NCBI GenBank assembly: GCA_049518775.1 | Contig: JBEKRL010000019.1 | Location: 1-29,498, forward strand | Origin: Bog-877 sp049518775 | Lineage (GTDB): Bacteria > Chloroflexota > Dormibacteria > Aeolococcales > Bog-877 | Reading direction: 5' to 3' | Length of the DNA: 29,498 bases | The notes under the pieces: model-generated | What the model was told of the DNA's origin: nothing | The model's database searches: none | What the model saw: only the letters and a program-made list of their open reading frames with translations | Shown: positions 16,510 to 23,909 of the stretch, piece by piece | Layout: each line of letters starts with the position of its first letter | Position numbering within the stretch: the stretch's first letter is position 1 | Position numbers and translations under genes: made by a program

Positions 16510-17559
16510 TTGAAAGCAGTGGTCAAGCCGGGTCCTGGCCCGGGGGCGGTCTGGGCGACGGTCGGGGAACGCCAACCCAACGCTGGCGAGGCGCTCCTGC
16601 AAGTGGTGGCGGCAGGCATCTGCGGCACCGACCTCCACATTCTGAACTGGAACCCCTGGGCCGCGGCCAGGGTCAGGCCGCCCCGGGTGATCGGCCACGA
16701 GATGGCCGGGCTGGTGCTGGCCGTGGGCGAGGGTGTGGAGAGTCCCAAGGTGGGCCAGCTGGTGGGGGTGGAGAGCCACGTGGTCGACCTCACCTGCCCC
16801 CAGTGCCGGCGCGGCGACTTCCACGTCTGCGAGAACACCCAAATCCTGGGCGTCGACGTGGACGGGGTCTTCGCCGAGCGGGTGGTCGTCCCCGCCCGCA
16901 ACTGCCGGGTGGCCCCTAGCTCGCTGGAGCCCGCGGTGGTGGCCTTCCAGGAGCCCATGGGGAATGCGGTCCACGCCGCCGCCCAGGGCAAGCTCCGGGA
17001 CCAGGTGGTGCTGGTGACCGGCTGCGGTCCCATCGGGTGCGCGGCGGTGGGGATCGCGCGGGCCGAGGGGGCGGCCCGGGTGGTGGCGCTGGACCGGGTC
17101 CAAGCGCGCCTGGCGATCGCCGAGCGGATGGGGGCGGACCGGCTGATCGACGACTCGGTCGTCGGGAATCTGGACGCCGCGATCAGGGCCGCCTGCGGGG
17201 GGGAGGCCGACGTGGTCCTGGAGATGTCGGGGCACCCGGGGGTTACCCAGGCGGCGGTGGCGTCGCTCCGTCCCGGGGGGTGGATCAGCCTTCTGGGGAT
17301 CGGTGACGGATCGGTGACCCTGGACCTCCCCAGCCAGGTGGTGATGCGGGGTATCACCCTCTACGGGGTGACCGGCCGGCGGCAGTTCGAGACCTGGGAC
17401 CAGACCGGCGCCTACCTCAGCTCGGGCCGGGTTGACGTCAGCCCCATCCTCACCCACCGGCTGTCGCTGCGCGACTTCGAGCGTGCCGCCGAGCTGGCCG
17501 GCTCCGGCGAGGTGGGCAAGGTTGTGCTCTATCCTCCGGAGGGTGGCTGGAATGATTGA
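16510..17559 (+). CDS. tdh: L-threonine 3-dehydrogenase (zinc MDR family)
   Basis: Oxidises L-threonine with NAD+ to 2-amino-3-ketobutyrate (349 aa). Catalytic-zinc residues are C38 (GICGTDLH), H63-E64 (GHEMAG) and E148 (QEPMGNAVH); the NAD fold GCGPIGCAA is at 171-179 with acidic D195 favouring NAD over NADP. The structural-zinc loop DLTCPQCRRGDFHVC has C96, C99 and C107, but the usual first Cys is Asp93. TTG 16510 was chosen because AAGGAGG is nine bases upstream and it yields MKAVVKPGPG; an upstream GTG at 16486 would place the RBS inside the gene. Its stop overlaps kbl by eight bases. The kbl partner supports threonine rather than sorbitol or alcohol as substrate. Confidence 0.93.
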   Translation: MKAVVKPGPGPGAVWATVGERQPNAGEALLQVVAAGICGTDLHILNWNPWAAARVRPPRVIGHEMAGLVLAVGEGVESPKVGQLVGVESHVVDLTCPQCRRGDFHVCENTQILGVDVDGVFAERVVVPARNCRVAPSSLEPAVVAFQEPMGNAVHAAAQGKLRDQVVLVTGCGPIGCAAVGIARAEGAARVVALDRVQARLAIAERMGADRLIDDSVVGNLDAAIRAACGGEADVVLEMSGHPGVTQAAVASLRPGGWISLLGIGDGSVTLDLPSQVVMRGITLYGVTGRRQFETWDQTGAYLSSGRVDVSPILTHRLSLRDFERAAELAGSGEVGKVVLYPPEGGWND

Positions 17560-18772
17560 CCTCAACGAGAGTCTGGAGGAGGAGCTGGAGCAGCTCCGGC
17601 GGGAGGGCCGCTTTCGTCCGCTGACCGTTCTCCAAGGTCCGCAGGACGCCGAGGTGGAGATCGGAGGCCAGCGCTTCATCAATCTCTGCTCCAACAACTA
17701 CCTTGGCCTCAACACCCACCCCCACCTGATCGAGGCTGCCGTGGCGGCCACCAAGGAGTGGGGGGCCGGTTCCGGGGCGGTCCGGACCATCGCCGGCACC
17801 CAGACCCTCCATGAGGAGCTGGAGCTGCGGCTGGCCGCCTTCAAGGGCACCGCGGCGGCCCTGACCCTGCAGAGCGGCTACGCCGCCAACCTGGCGGTCC
17901 TGGGAGCGGTGCTGGGGGAGGCCGACGCGGTGGTCAGCGACGCCCTCAACCATGCCAGCATCATTGACGGGATCCGGCTGACCAAGGCCCGCCGCCACCT
18001 CTTCCCCCACAAGGACCTGGAGGGGTTGGAGCGAAGCCTGGAGGAGGCCCGCCGGGATGGGGCCCGCCGGGTGCTGGTGGTCAGCGACGGGGTCTTCAGC
18101 ATGGACGGCGACATAGCCCCGCTGCCCGGGATCGTCGAGCGGGCTGAGGCTGCCGGCGCCGCGGTGATGGTCGACGACGCCCACGCCTCGGGGGTGCTGG
18201 GACGGAATGGGCGGGGCTCGGTGGACCACTTCCACCTGGACGGCCGGGTCCAGGTCCAGGTCGGCACCCTGAGCAAGGCGGTGGGGGTGCTGGGAGGCTA
18301 CGTGGCTGGCTCCCAGGCGCTCCGCGACACCGTGATCCACCTGGGCCGGCCCTTCCTCTTCTCCACCTCCCATCCCCCCGCCGTGGTGGCGGCCTGCATC
18401 GCCGCACTGGAGGTTTTGGAGGCGGAGCCGGAGCTCCAGGCGAGGCTCTGGGACAACACCCGCCACTTCAAGTCCGGGCTAGAGGAGCTGGGATTCGACT
18501 GCGGCGAGAGCGAGACCCCGATCACCCCGGTGATCGTCGGCGAGGCTGAGCGAGCGGGGGCCCTCTCCGACGAGCTGCGCAAGAGGGGGGTCTTCGCCTC
18601 CCCGATAGGCTTCCCCACCGTGGCCCGAGACAAGGGCCGCGTCCGGACCATCGTCACCGCTGCCCACACCACTGAGCAGCTGGACCGGGCCCTCCAGGCC
18701 TTCGCCGACGCCGGCCGGGCCCTCGGGCTGCAGATGAGCGGCCACCAGGGGGCCGGGGCGGTGGGCGCCTAG
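17552..18772 (+). CDS. kbl: Glycine C-acetyltransferase (2-amino-3-ketobutyrate CoA ligase)
   Basis: PLP enzyme of the alpha-oxoamine synthase family (406 aa) that splits 2-amino-3-ketobutyrate with CoA to glycine and acetyl-CoA, completing threonine breakdown begun by Tdh. The PLP lysine is K242 in TLSKAVGVLGGYVAG; the preceding VMVDDAHASGVLGRNGRGSVDHF and SNNYLGLNTHPHL near the N-terminus are family hallmarks. ATG 17552 lies inside the tdh end with GGAGGG upstream. BioF and other family members look similar, but the overlap with tdh makes KBL the best call. The sigma factor gene begins two bases after its stop. Confidence 0.94.
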   Translation: MIDLNESLEEELEQLRREGRFRPLTVLQGPQDAEVEIGGQRFINLCSNNYLGLNTHPHLIEAAVAATKEWGAGSGAVRTIAGTQTLHEELELRLAAFKGTAAALTLQSGYAANLAVLGAVLGEADAVVSDALNHASIIDGIRLTKARRHLFPHKDLEGLERSLEEARRDGARRVLVVSDGVFSMDGDIAPLPGIVERAEAAGAAVMVDDAHASGVLGRNGRGSVDHFHLDGRVQVQVGTLSKAVGVLGGYVAGSQALRDTVIHLGRPFLFSTSHPPAVVAACIAALEVLEAEPELQARLWDNTRHFKSGLEELGFDCGESETPITPVIVGEAERAGALSDELRKRGVFASPIGFPTVARDKGRVRTIVTAAHTTEQLDRALQAFADAGRALGLQMSGHQGAGAVGA

Positions 18773-18774
18773 CC

Positions 18775-19470
18775 GTGTCCGGTGCGCCGGAGCCATCCCC
18801 GGCGGACGATGGAACCGGGCGGCCGCCCGCCGCGGGCCGGGCCCTCCACTTCCCCGGTCTGCGTCGGCCCACCAGCCGGCTCAGTCAGGATCTGGAGGAT
18901 GAGCGCCGGATGATCGAGGCCGCCCAGCGCGACCCTGCCGAGTTCGCCAAGCTCTACGACCGCTATGTGGACCAGATCCACGCGTTCGCCTACCACCAGA
19001 CCGGCAGCTGGGAGCGGGCCCAGGACGTGACCGCCACCACCTTCATGAGGGCTTACGCGGAGATCGGGCGGTTCGAGTGGAGGGGCGTCCCTTACTCGGC
19101 CTGGCTCTACCGGGTCGCGGCCAACCTGATGATGCGCGAGCATCGCCGTGAGGGTTGGATCACCCTGCCTGAGAACATGGTCGACCCCGGGGAGGGGCCG
19201 GAGGACGCCGCGATCCGCTCCGAGCAGGTGCGCCGGATCCAGGCCGCCGTCCGCCAGCTCTCGCCCGACCAGCGCCACGCCATCACGCTTCGCTTCGGCA
19301 CCGGGCTTCGCAACGCCGAGGTGGGTCGGGTGATGCGCAAGAGCGAGGGCGCGGTCAAGCTGCTGATCTTCCGGGGGCTGCGCTCGTTGGAGCGGCGGCT
19401 CGGCCCCGACCTCCAGACCACCCCCTACCTGGCCGCGGGCAGCGGGGACCAGACCGAAGCGGAGGAGTGA
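18775..19470 (+). CDS. ECF-type RNA polymerase sigma factor
   Basis: A 231-residue sigma-70-family factor. Region 2 spans about 44-125 (AEFAKLYDRYVDQIHAFAYH, DVTATTFMRAYAEI and the core-binding YSAWLYRVAANLMMREHRRE); region 4 spans about 150-207 with LSPDQRHAITLRFGTGLRNA and the helix-turn-helix NAEVGRVMRKSEGAVKLLIF. Regions 1 and 3 are absent, as in ECF factors. The first 40 residues are Pro/Ala-rich and not part of the fold, so an internal start is possible. GTG 18775 follows the kbl stop by two bases and the next gene starts four bases after its stop, giving a tight operon. Confidence 0.92.
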   Translation: MSGAPEPSPADDGTGRPPAAGRALHFPGLRRPTSRLSQDLEDERRMIEAAQRDPAEFAKLYDRYVDQIHAFAYHQTGSWERAQDVTATTFMRAYAEIGRFEWRGVPYSAWLYRVAANLMMREHRREGWITLPENMVDPGEGPEDAAIRSEQVRRIQAAVRQLSPDQRHAITLRFGTGLRNAEVGRVMRKSEGAVKLLIFRGLRSLERRLGPDLQTTPYLAAGSGDQTEAEE

Positions 19471-19474
19471 GCCA

Positions 19475-19861
19475 GTGACCACCAAGGACGAGAAGCGGCT
19501 CGCATCCGAGATCGCCGGCTGGCTGGAGGGGGATGGGCCGGCGCCGACCGGGGATCCCACCGCCAGGGCGGTGGCCCGGACCGCGGTGATGCTGGTGGAC
19601 GCCCTAGCGCCCACCCCGCTTCACCCGGTGACCAGGGCCCGTCTCTACGAGAGGGCGCTCGCCGAGGCTCACCCCGGGAGCATGACGGTCTCCTTCACCG
19701 ACGCCATGGAGGACCCCTGGGGCGAGTTCTGGAGAGCGGCCCGGCGGCTCCCGGTGCCGGCCTGGCTGGGGCTGGGCGGGCTGGCGGCCGGCTTGGTGGT
19801 GGCGGCGGTCCTGCTCCGGCAGCGCTACCCCCAGGAGCCGGGCCCCGGGTCGCGGCTCTAG
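19475..19861 (+). CDS. Single-pass membrane protein, possible anti-sigma factor
   Basis: A 128-residue protein with an N-terminal cytoplasmic part of about 94 residues, one transmembrane segment (about 95-114, PAWLGLGGLAAGLVVAAVLL) and a short outside tail. Its position four bases after an ECF sigma gene, RBS within that gene's end, and topology suggest it holds the sigma factor at the membrane. The classic zinc anti-sigma motif HxxxCxxC is absent and no domain was recognised, so the role is inferred from context only. Confidence 0.75.
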   Translation: MTTKDEKRLASEIAGWLEGDGPAPTGDPTARAVARTAVMLVDALAPTPLHPVTRARLYERALAEAHPGSMTVSFTDAMEDPWGEFWRAARRLPVPAWLGLGGLAAGLVVAAVLLRQRYPQEPGPGSRL

Positions 19862-19941
19862 GAGGGACCCGACCGGGGGCGTCGCGGAGGACGATCCCCG
19901 GGCCAGCCCGGCCGCCGCGGGCGGGGGGGCCCTCTCGTGCC

Positions 19942-19947
19942 TAGAAT
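19942..19947 (+). promoter_or_regulatory. Candidate -10 element for galU
   Basis: TAGAAT ends eight bases before GTG 19956, and no Shine-Dalgarno is present between them, consistent with a near-leaderless transcript. No -35 is recognisable in the G-rich stretch upstream. Confidence 0.4.
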
Positions 19948-19955
19948 CGCTCGGC

Positions 19956-20831
19956 GTGGGCAAGGTCAGAACGGTGGTGGTCCCGGCGGGGGGCCTGGGC
20001 ACCCGATTCCTCCCCGCCACCAAGGCGCTGCCCAAGGAGATGGTCCCGGTGGGAGACCGGCCCTCGATCCAGTGGGGGATCGAGGAGGCGGTGGCCTCGG
20101 GGATCGAACGCGCGATCATCGTGACCGCTCCCGGCAAGGAGCTGATCAAGGCCCACTTCGCAGCCGACCCCGATCTGGAGGGGACTCTCCGCCGTCGGGG
20201 CGCTCTGGAGCTGGCGGCGCGGGTGGAGAAGATCGCGGGGCTCTGCCAGATGGAGTACGTGGTGCAGGAGGAGCCGCTGGGGCTGGGCCACGCCGTCCAC
20301 TGCGCCGCTGCGGCGGTGCCGGATGAGGAAGCGGTGGCCGTGATGCTGCCTGACGACCTCTTCGCCGGGGAGCCGCCGCTACTGGGCCAGCTGATCCAGG
20401 TCTACGAGAGCGAGCAGTGCACGGTGCTCGCCCTCATGCGCTGTCCGCGGGCGAGGATCTCCCGCTACGGGGTCGCCGCGGTGGAGGGGGAGGGTCCGGT
20501 CTTCCGGGTGACCGACGTGGTCGAGAAGCCGGACCCCGATGAGGCCCCCAGCGACCTGGCGCTGATGGGCCGCTACGTGCTGACCAGGTCGGTGCTGACA
20601 GAGTTGGAGACGACGGGGGCCGGCGCCGGCGGGGAGATTCAGCTCACCGACGCCATCCGCCGGGTGACCCAGAGCGGGAAGGTGGTGGGGCTGGAGTTCT
20701 CGGGGCGGCTGCTGGACGTTGGCACCCTGGAGAGCTGGCTGGCCACCAACGCTGAGATCGTCTGGCGCGACCCTGAGCTGGGGCCGATGTTCCGGGCCCA
20801 CATCCAGGGGCTGGAGCTGGACCGGGGCTGA
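19956..20831 (+). CDS. galU: UTP-glucose-1-phosphate uridylyltransferase
   Basis: Cytoplasmic nucleotidyltransferase (291 aa) making UDP-glucose for cell-wall and capsular sugars. The signature AGGLGTRFLPATKALPKEM at 11-29 binds the nucleotide; the LPDDLF stretch provides metal-binding Asp, and VVEKP near 190 contains the sugar-phosphate lysine. The order and spacing of motifs and the length match bacterial GalU rather than RmlA-type thymidylyltransferases. GTG 19956 starts directly before the conserved first strand. Located 94 bases downstream of the sigma operon with a candidate promoter of its own. Confidence 0.95.
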   Translation: MGKVRTVVVPAGGLGTRFLPATKALPKEMVPVGDRPSIQWGIEEAVASGIERAIIVTAPGKELIKAHFAADPDLEGTLRRRGALELAARVEKIAGLCQMEYVVQEEPLGLGHAVHCAAAAVPDEEAVAVMLPDDLFAGEPPLLGQLIQVYESEQCTVLALMRCPRARISRYGVAAVEGEGPVFRVTDVVEKPDPDEAPSDLALMGRYVLTRSVLTELETTGAGAGGEIQLTDAIRRVTQSGKVVGLEFSGRLLDVGTLESWLATNAEIVWRDPELGPMFRAHIQGLELDRG

Positions 20832-20919
20832 ACGATGGCTCCGCAGGGGTCGCCGGGCAGCTCCCCGGAGGCCCGCTTTCGAAGGGTGGCTGCGGCAAGA
20901 ACTCTTTCCCGGTCGGAGG

Positions 20920-20925
20920 TATACT
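20920..20925 (+). promoter_or_regulatory. Candidate -10 element upstream of the small unknown gene
   Basis: TATACT (five of six consensus positions) stands out in GC-rich DNA 67 bases before ATG 20992. The -35 position shows no good match. Confidence 0.35.
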
Positions 20926-20991
20926 TCGCTCCCAGATGTCAACCGGTGGGGCGATCCCCGTCCCCAATCCTTGTTCGTATCAGGTAGTGCA

Positions 20992-21297
20992 ATGGCTATG
21001 CAACGCCCGCGGCGCGGTGATGACCTTCTGCGCTACCGCAGCCAGGAGGGGGACTTCGAGGTAGAGGTCTCGCACACCCTCAACAAGTGGTGTGTGTCGG
21101 TGCTGCGATTGGAGGACTCCAACATCGTGGCCCAGGACTTCTATCCGGAACGCTGGAAGGCGATGGCGCGCGCCCAGGACTTCCTGCGCATCCTCAACAT
21201 GCGCAACCGCCCCGGCCACGAGGACGAACCGGACCATCGCGACGACGGTGATCGGCCCGCTCCCACCTCGGCCGTGGGGCCGGGACTGGGGCGCTGA
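20992..21297 (+). CDS. Small soluble protein of unknown function
   Basis: A 101-residue protein whose core, DLLRYRSQEGDFEVEVSHTLNKWCVSVLRLEDSNIVAQDFYPERWKAMARAQDFLRI, looks like a compact strand-rich fold ending in a helix, followed by a charged, disordered tail. ATG 20992 or ATG 20998 could be the start; AGGTAG lies a few bases before. No family was recognised. Its stop TGA overlaps the probable CTG start of the PHP gene (CTGA), so the two are likely co-translated. Confidence 0.65.
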   Translation: MAMQRPRRGDDLLRYRSQEGDFEVEVSHTLNKWCVSVLRLEDSNIVAQDFYPERWKAMARAQDFLRILNMRNRPGHEDEPDHRDDGDRPAPTSAVGPGLGR

Positions 21298-22079
21298 CCG
21301 AGGTCGGGGGTCGCCTGCCCGCTGGCGGCCCCATCCCGCCCGGCCACTCCGCGGCCGACCCCCACGCCCACACCCGCGCCAGCGACGGCATGGTCCGCCC
21401 CCGCCAGCTGGTCCAGGCGGCCGCCGAGGCCGGGCTCAGCGTGGTGGCGGTCACCGATCACGACACCTTCGCGGGCTGGGCCGAGGCCGTGGAGGCCGGG
21501 GCCGAGTTCGGGGTGGAGGTGGTGACCGGCGAGGAGGTGACCACCCGGTCGCCCGCCAACGTCCATGTGGTCGGTCTGTTCCTCGCCGGTCCGGTGCGGA
21601 TGGGGATGGAGGTGAGCGACACCATCGCCGCCATCCACGACCAGGGCGGGCTGGCGGTCCTGGCCCATCCCTGGATGCCCACCTACTTCGCCTCGATCAG
21701 CCCCGGCGCCCTGCGCCGGCTGATCTCGAAGGAGGCGGTGGATGGCATCGAGGTGCGCCATACCGCCGCCACCACCTCAGGGCGGATCCGGAGCCTGGAC
21801 CGCTTCTACGATCTTCACAGTGACCGGCTCGGGGCCGCCATCGGGTCCAGTGACAGCCACTTTGGCGCCCACGACCTGGCCCGGATCGTGACTGTCTTTC
21901 CAGGGCGGACCGCCCTGGACCTGCGCCGGGCCATCGAGACAGCCGCCACCCGCCCCCTGGAGCAGTACCGTCGGCCGGCCGGCCCGCCGATCTCGATGCG
22001 ACTCCGCCAGCAGGCCCGGAGCATGGGCTGGCTATCCTGGCAGCGTTGGCGGGGACAGATCGGCCATGAGGGAGCATGA
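21294..22079 (+). CDS. PHP-domain metal-dependent phosphoesterase
   Basis: PHP (polymerase and histidinol phosphatase) family hydrolase, probably of the TrpH/nucleotide phosphatase type (261 aa from CTG 21294). Metal ligands visible: H24 and H26 in DPHAHTRASDG with D31, H56 in VTDHDT, E81 in TGEEV, the His of LAHPW, and the C-terminal GSSDSHFG. The essential HxH motif lies upstream of the first ATG (21390), yet no ATG, GTG or TTG exists in frame between the upstream stop at 21249 and that motif. CTG 21294, overlapping the previous stop as CTGA, is the likeliest start; CTG 21315 is another. Starting at 21390 would delete the active site. Confidence 0.88.
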   Translation: MTEVGGRLPAGGPIPPGHSAADPHAHTRASDGMVRPRQLVQAAAEAGLSVVAVTDHDTFAGWAEAVEAGAEFGVEVVTGEEVTTRSPANVHVVGLFLAGPVRMGMEVSDTIAAIHDQGGLAVLAHPWMPTYFASISPGALRRLISKEAVDGIEVRHTAATTSGRIRSLDRFYDLHSDRLGAAIGSSDSHFGAHDLARIVTVFPGRTALDLRRAIETAATRPLEQYRRPAGPPISMRLRQQARSMGWLSWQRWRGQIGHEGA

Positions 22080-22085
22080 GCTGGG

Positions 22086-22436
22086 GTGAATCGGGAGTTC
22101 CTGCGCAAGGAGTGGGGGGCGGTCGCCTTCATCGTCACCGCGGTCATGGGCGGGCTCGCGGTGCTGGTGGTGCTGATCGTGAAGGCGGCCTCGCCGACCC
22201 CGATCCCGACAACCCCGCCCTGTCCCAAGAGCACCCCGATCGTGATCCAGGTCCAGCCCTCCCCCAGTGGGTCCCCAACCCCGCCGATCTCGATCCCAAC
22301 GGTGCCGTTCGGCTGCCCCACCATCGCGGTGGTGGTCAAGACCCCCACCCCCAGCCCGACCGCGACGGCCACCCCGAAGGCCACCAGCAGCCCGACTGCC
22401 AAGGCCTCGGCCTCCCCCTCGGCCAGCGGCTCCTAG
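22086..22436 (+). CDS. Membrane-anchored Pro/Thr/Ser-rich protein
   Basis: A 116-residue protein: short basic cytoplasmic start, one membrane helix (about 11-33, AVAFIVTAVMGGLAVLVVLIV), then an outside region of about 80 residues rich in Pro, Thr and Ser with two Cys (PPCPKSTP and FGCPT) that could form a disulfide. The tail PTPSPTATATPKATSSPTA is typical of wall-spanning or glycosylated linkers. GTG 22086 follows the PHP stop by six bases, so it may be in the same operon. No enzymatic domain. Confidence 0.7.
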   Translation: MNREFLRKEWGAVAFIVTAVMGGLAVLVVLIVKAASPTPIPTTPPCPKSTPIVIQVQPSPSGSPTPPISIPTVPFGCPTIAVVVKTPTPSPTATATPKATSSPTAKASASPSASGS

Positions 22437-22456
22437 CCGATCGCTAGGCCGGCCGC
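22426..22456. terminator. Candidate bidirectional terminator between convergent genes
   Basis: CCTAGC-CGATC-GCTAGG (22432-22448) forms a perfect 6-bp stem over the stop codon, extended by GCGGC/GCCGC outside a small internal loop. No T run follows. Its place between convergent genes supports the call. Confidence 0.4.
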
Positions 22457-22630
22457 CAGAGCTGGGCTGGGGCGAGCCCGCCGTCGCCGGAAATGATCTC
22501 GCCGGATGGGAGGCCCGTTGGATCTCGCTCGCCCGGCTGGCGATCCCGATCTCCTCGTCGCGGAGTCGGATCGGGTTGGTCTCGCGACAAGCCTCGCCCA
22601 GGACCTCGCAGCCGGCGAAGTGCCGCGCCC

Positions 22631-23236
22631 TCAGCGTGGGGACGCCAGCTCCGCGTCCCAGAGTCGGTCCACAGCCATCTGGGTCCGGTCGAGGCTCCCG
22701 CCGTTGTCGATGATCCAGGTGGCCATCGCCAGCTTGCGCCAGATCGGGATCTGGGCCTCGATCCGGGCCCTGGCCACGGCCTCCTCCAGCCCGGACCGCT
22801 CCCGGAGGCGGAGCAGCTGGGTCTCGGGGCGAGCGAAGACTAGCAGAGTGCCGTCGAACTCCTTCTCCCGTCCGGACTCGAAGAGCAGGGGCACGTCGTA
22901 GACCACCAGGGACGATCCGGCCTCGCGGGCGCGGCGGATCTCCTCCCGGCTCAGCTCCATCACCCGGGGGTGGACTATGGCGTTGAGTCGATCCCGGGCC
23001 GGCTGGTCAGAGAAGACCACCTCGCCCAGCCGGGCCCGGTCCAGGCAGCCGTCAGGCCCGATCATCTCGCTCCCGAAGGCGGCGGCGACCCTCGCCAGTG
23101 TCGGGCTGCCCGGCTCCACAGCCTGGCGCGCCAGTTGGTCCGCGTCCACCACGAAGGCGCCCTTTTCGGCCAGCATGGCGGCGACGGTCGACTTGCCGCT
23201 GGCGATCCCCCCGGTCAGGCCGATGACCCGGGTCAA
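22631..23236 (-). CDS. coaE: Dephospho-CoA kinase
   Basis: Catalyses the last step of coenzyme A synthesis, phosphorylating the ribose of dephospho-CoA (201 aa). P-loop GGIASGKST at 9-17, D31/D33 in VVDADQLARQ, and VVYDVPLLFESG are family signatures; length is typical. TTG 23236 was chosen because it overlaps the stop of the upstream gene (TTGA) and gives MTRVIGLTGG. The frame extends to 23371, but that part is unrelated to CoaE and lies in the neighbour's coding region. Confidence 0.95.
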   Translation of the reverse strand: MTRVIGLTGGIASGKSTVAAMLAEKGAFVVDADQLARQAVEPGSPTLARVAAAFGSEMIGPDGCLDRARLGEVVFSDQPARDRLNAIVHPRVMELSREEIRRAREAGSSLVVYDVPLLFESGREKEFDGTLLVFARPETQLLRLRERSGLEEAVARARIEAQIPIWRKLAMATWIIDNGGSLDRTQMAVDRLWDAELASPR

Positions 23237-23853
23237 GGGGATGCCGGCGGTTTCCCGGTCGAAGCCGCCCTGGGACGGACGAAGCACTTCTCGGGGTCCA
23301 GAAGACGCTCCAGCCGGGTGCCTGGCGTGTGCACCCGCACCCCCCTCCTGGCGGGCACCCCGAACTCCCACCCCTGGCGATAGAGCTCGCGGGACTCGGC
23401 CAGGGTGCTGACGGTCGCGACGGTGCGCCCACCGGTCATCTGCAGACTGGCGGTGCGGCTGCCCGGGTAGCCCAGCGCCACCTCGCCTCCGCTCTCCAGG
23501 AGGAACGTGAGCTCGGCGAGGTCCGGCTCTCCAAACTCGGGCGGCTCCTCCTGCGCCACCAGCTGGGCCAGGGAGGGGGCCTGCCCCTCCTTGACCTGCT
23601 CCCGGACCAGGCGGCGGGACTGGATCTGGCCCTGGCGCTCGCGGCGACGGACCTCGGTCGCGATCACGGCGGCGTCTGCGGCAAGCTTGTTGAGGCGGTG
23701 CTGGAAGGGAGCCATCCGCTGGCGGACCTGACGCTCGGCCGACTCCACCATCCTGACCAGCTCGGCCAACTGCTGGTCAGAGAGCTCAGCGAACTCCTCC
23801 GGCCGGGGCAGCGGCAGCTCAGGGTCGCTGGCTGGCGCCTCGCTGTCGGTCAC
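23233..23853 (-). CDS. Coiled-coil protein of unknown function upstream of coaE
   Basis: A 206-residue soluble protein. After an acidic start, residues about 18-85 are predicted by eye to be long helices or a coiled coil (EEFAELSDQQLAELVRMVES and following, then ATEVRRRERQGQIQSRRLV). The second half contains short strands and a Gly-rich turn (LAELTFLLESGGEVALGYPG) and ends basic. No family recognised. Its stop is shared with the coaE start (TTGA), so they form a two-gene operon. DNA or nucleotide binding is possible but unsupported. Confidence 0.7.
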   Translation of the reverse strand: MTDSEAPASDPELPLPRPEEFAELSDQQLAELVRMVESAERQVRQRMAPFQHRLNKLAADAAVIATEVRRRERQGQIQSRRLVREQVKEGQAPSLAQLVAQEEPPEFGEPDLAELTFLLESGGEVALGYPGSRTASLQMTGGRTVATVSTLAESRELYRQGWEFGVPARRGVRVHTPGTRLERLLDPEKCFVRPRAASTGKPPASP

Positions 23854-23909
23854 CCAGCTAGCCTACACAAGGTGCCGGGGCCGGTCCGGCCCCAAGCGAA
23901 GGAGGTGCG

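Noticed and set aside
23640..23800. Partial RsiG-like pattern (S-x2-R-x3-Q) in the coiled-coil protein near coaE
   Set aside because: The Glu and Asp of the c-di-GMP motif E-x3-S-x2-R-x3-Q-x3-D are replaced by Arg and Pro, and a three-position match in a charged helix is easily accidental.
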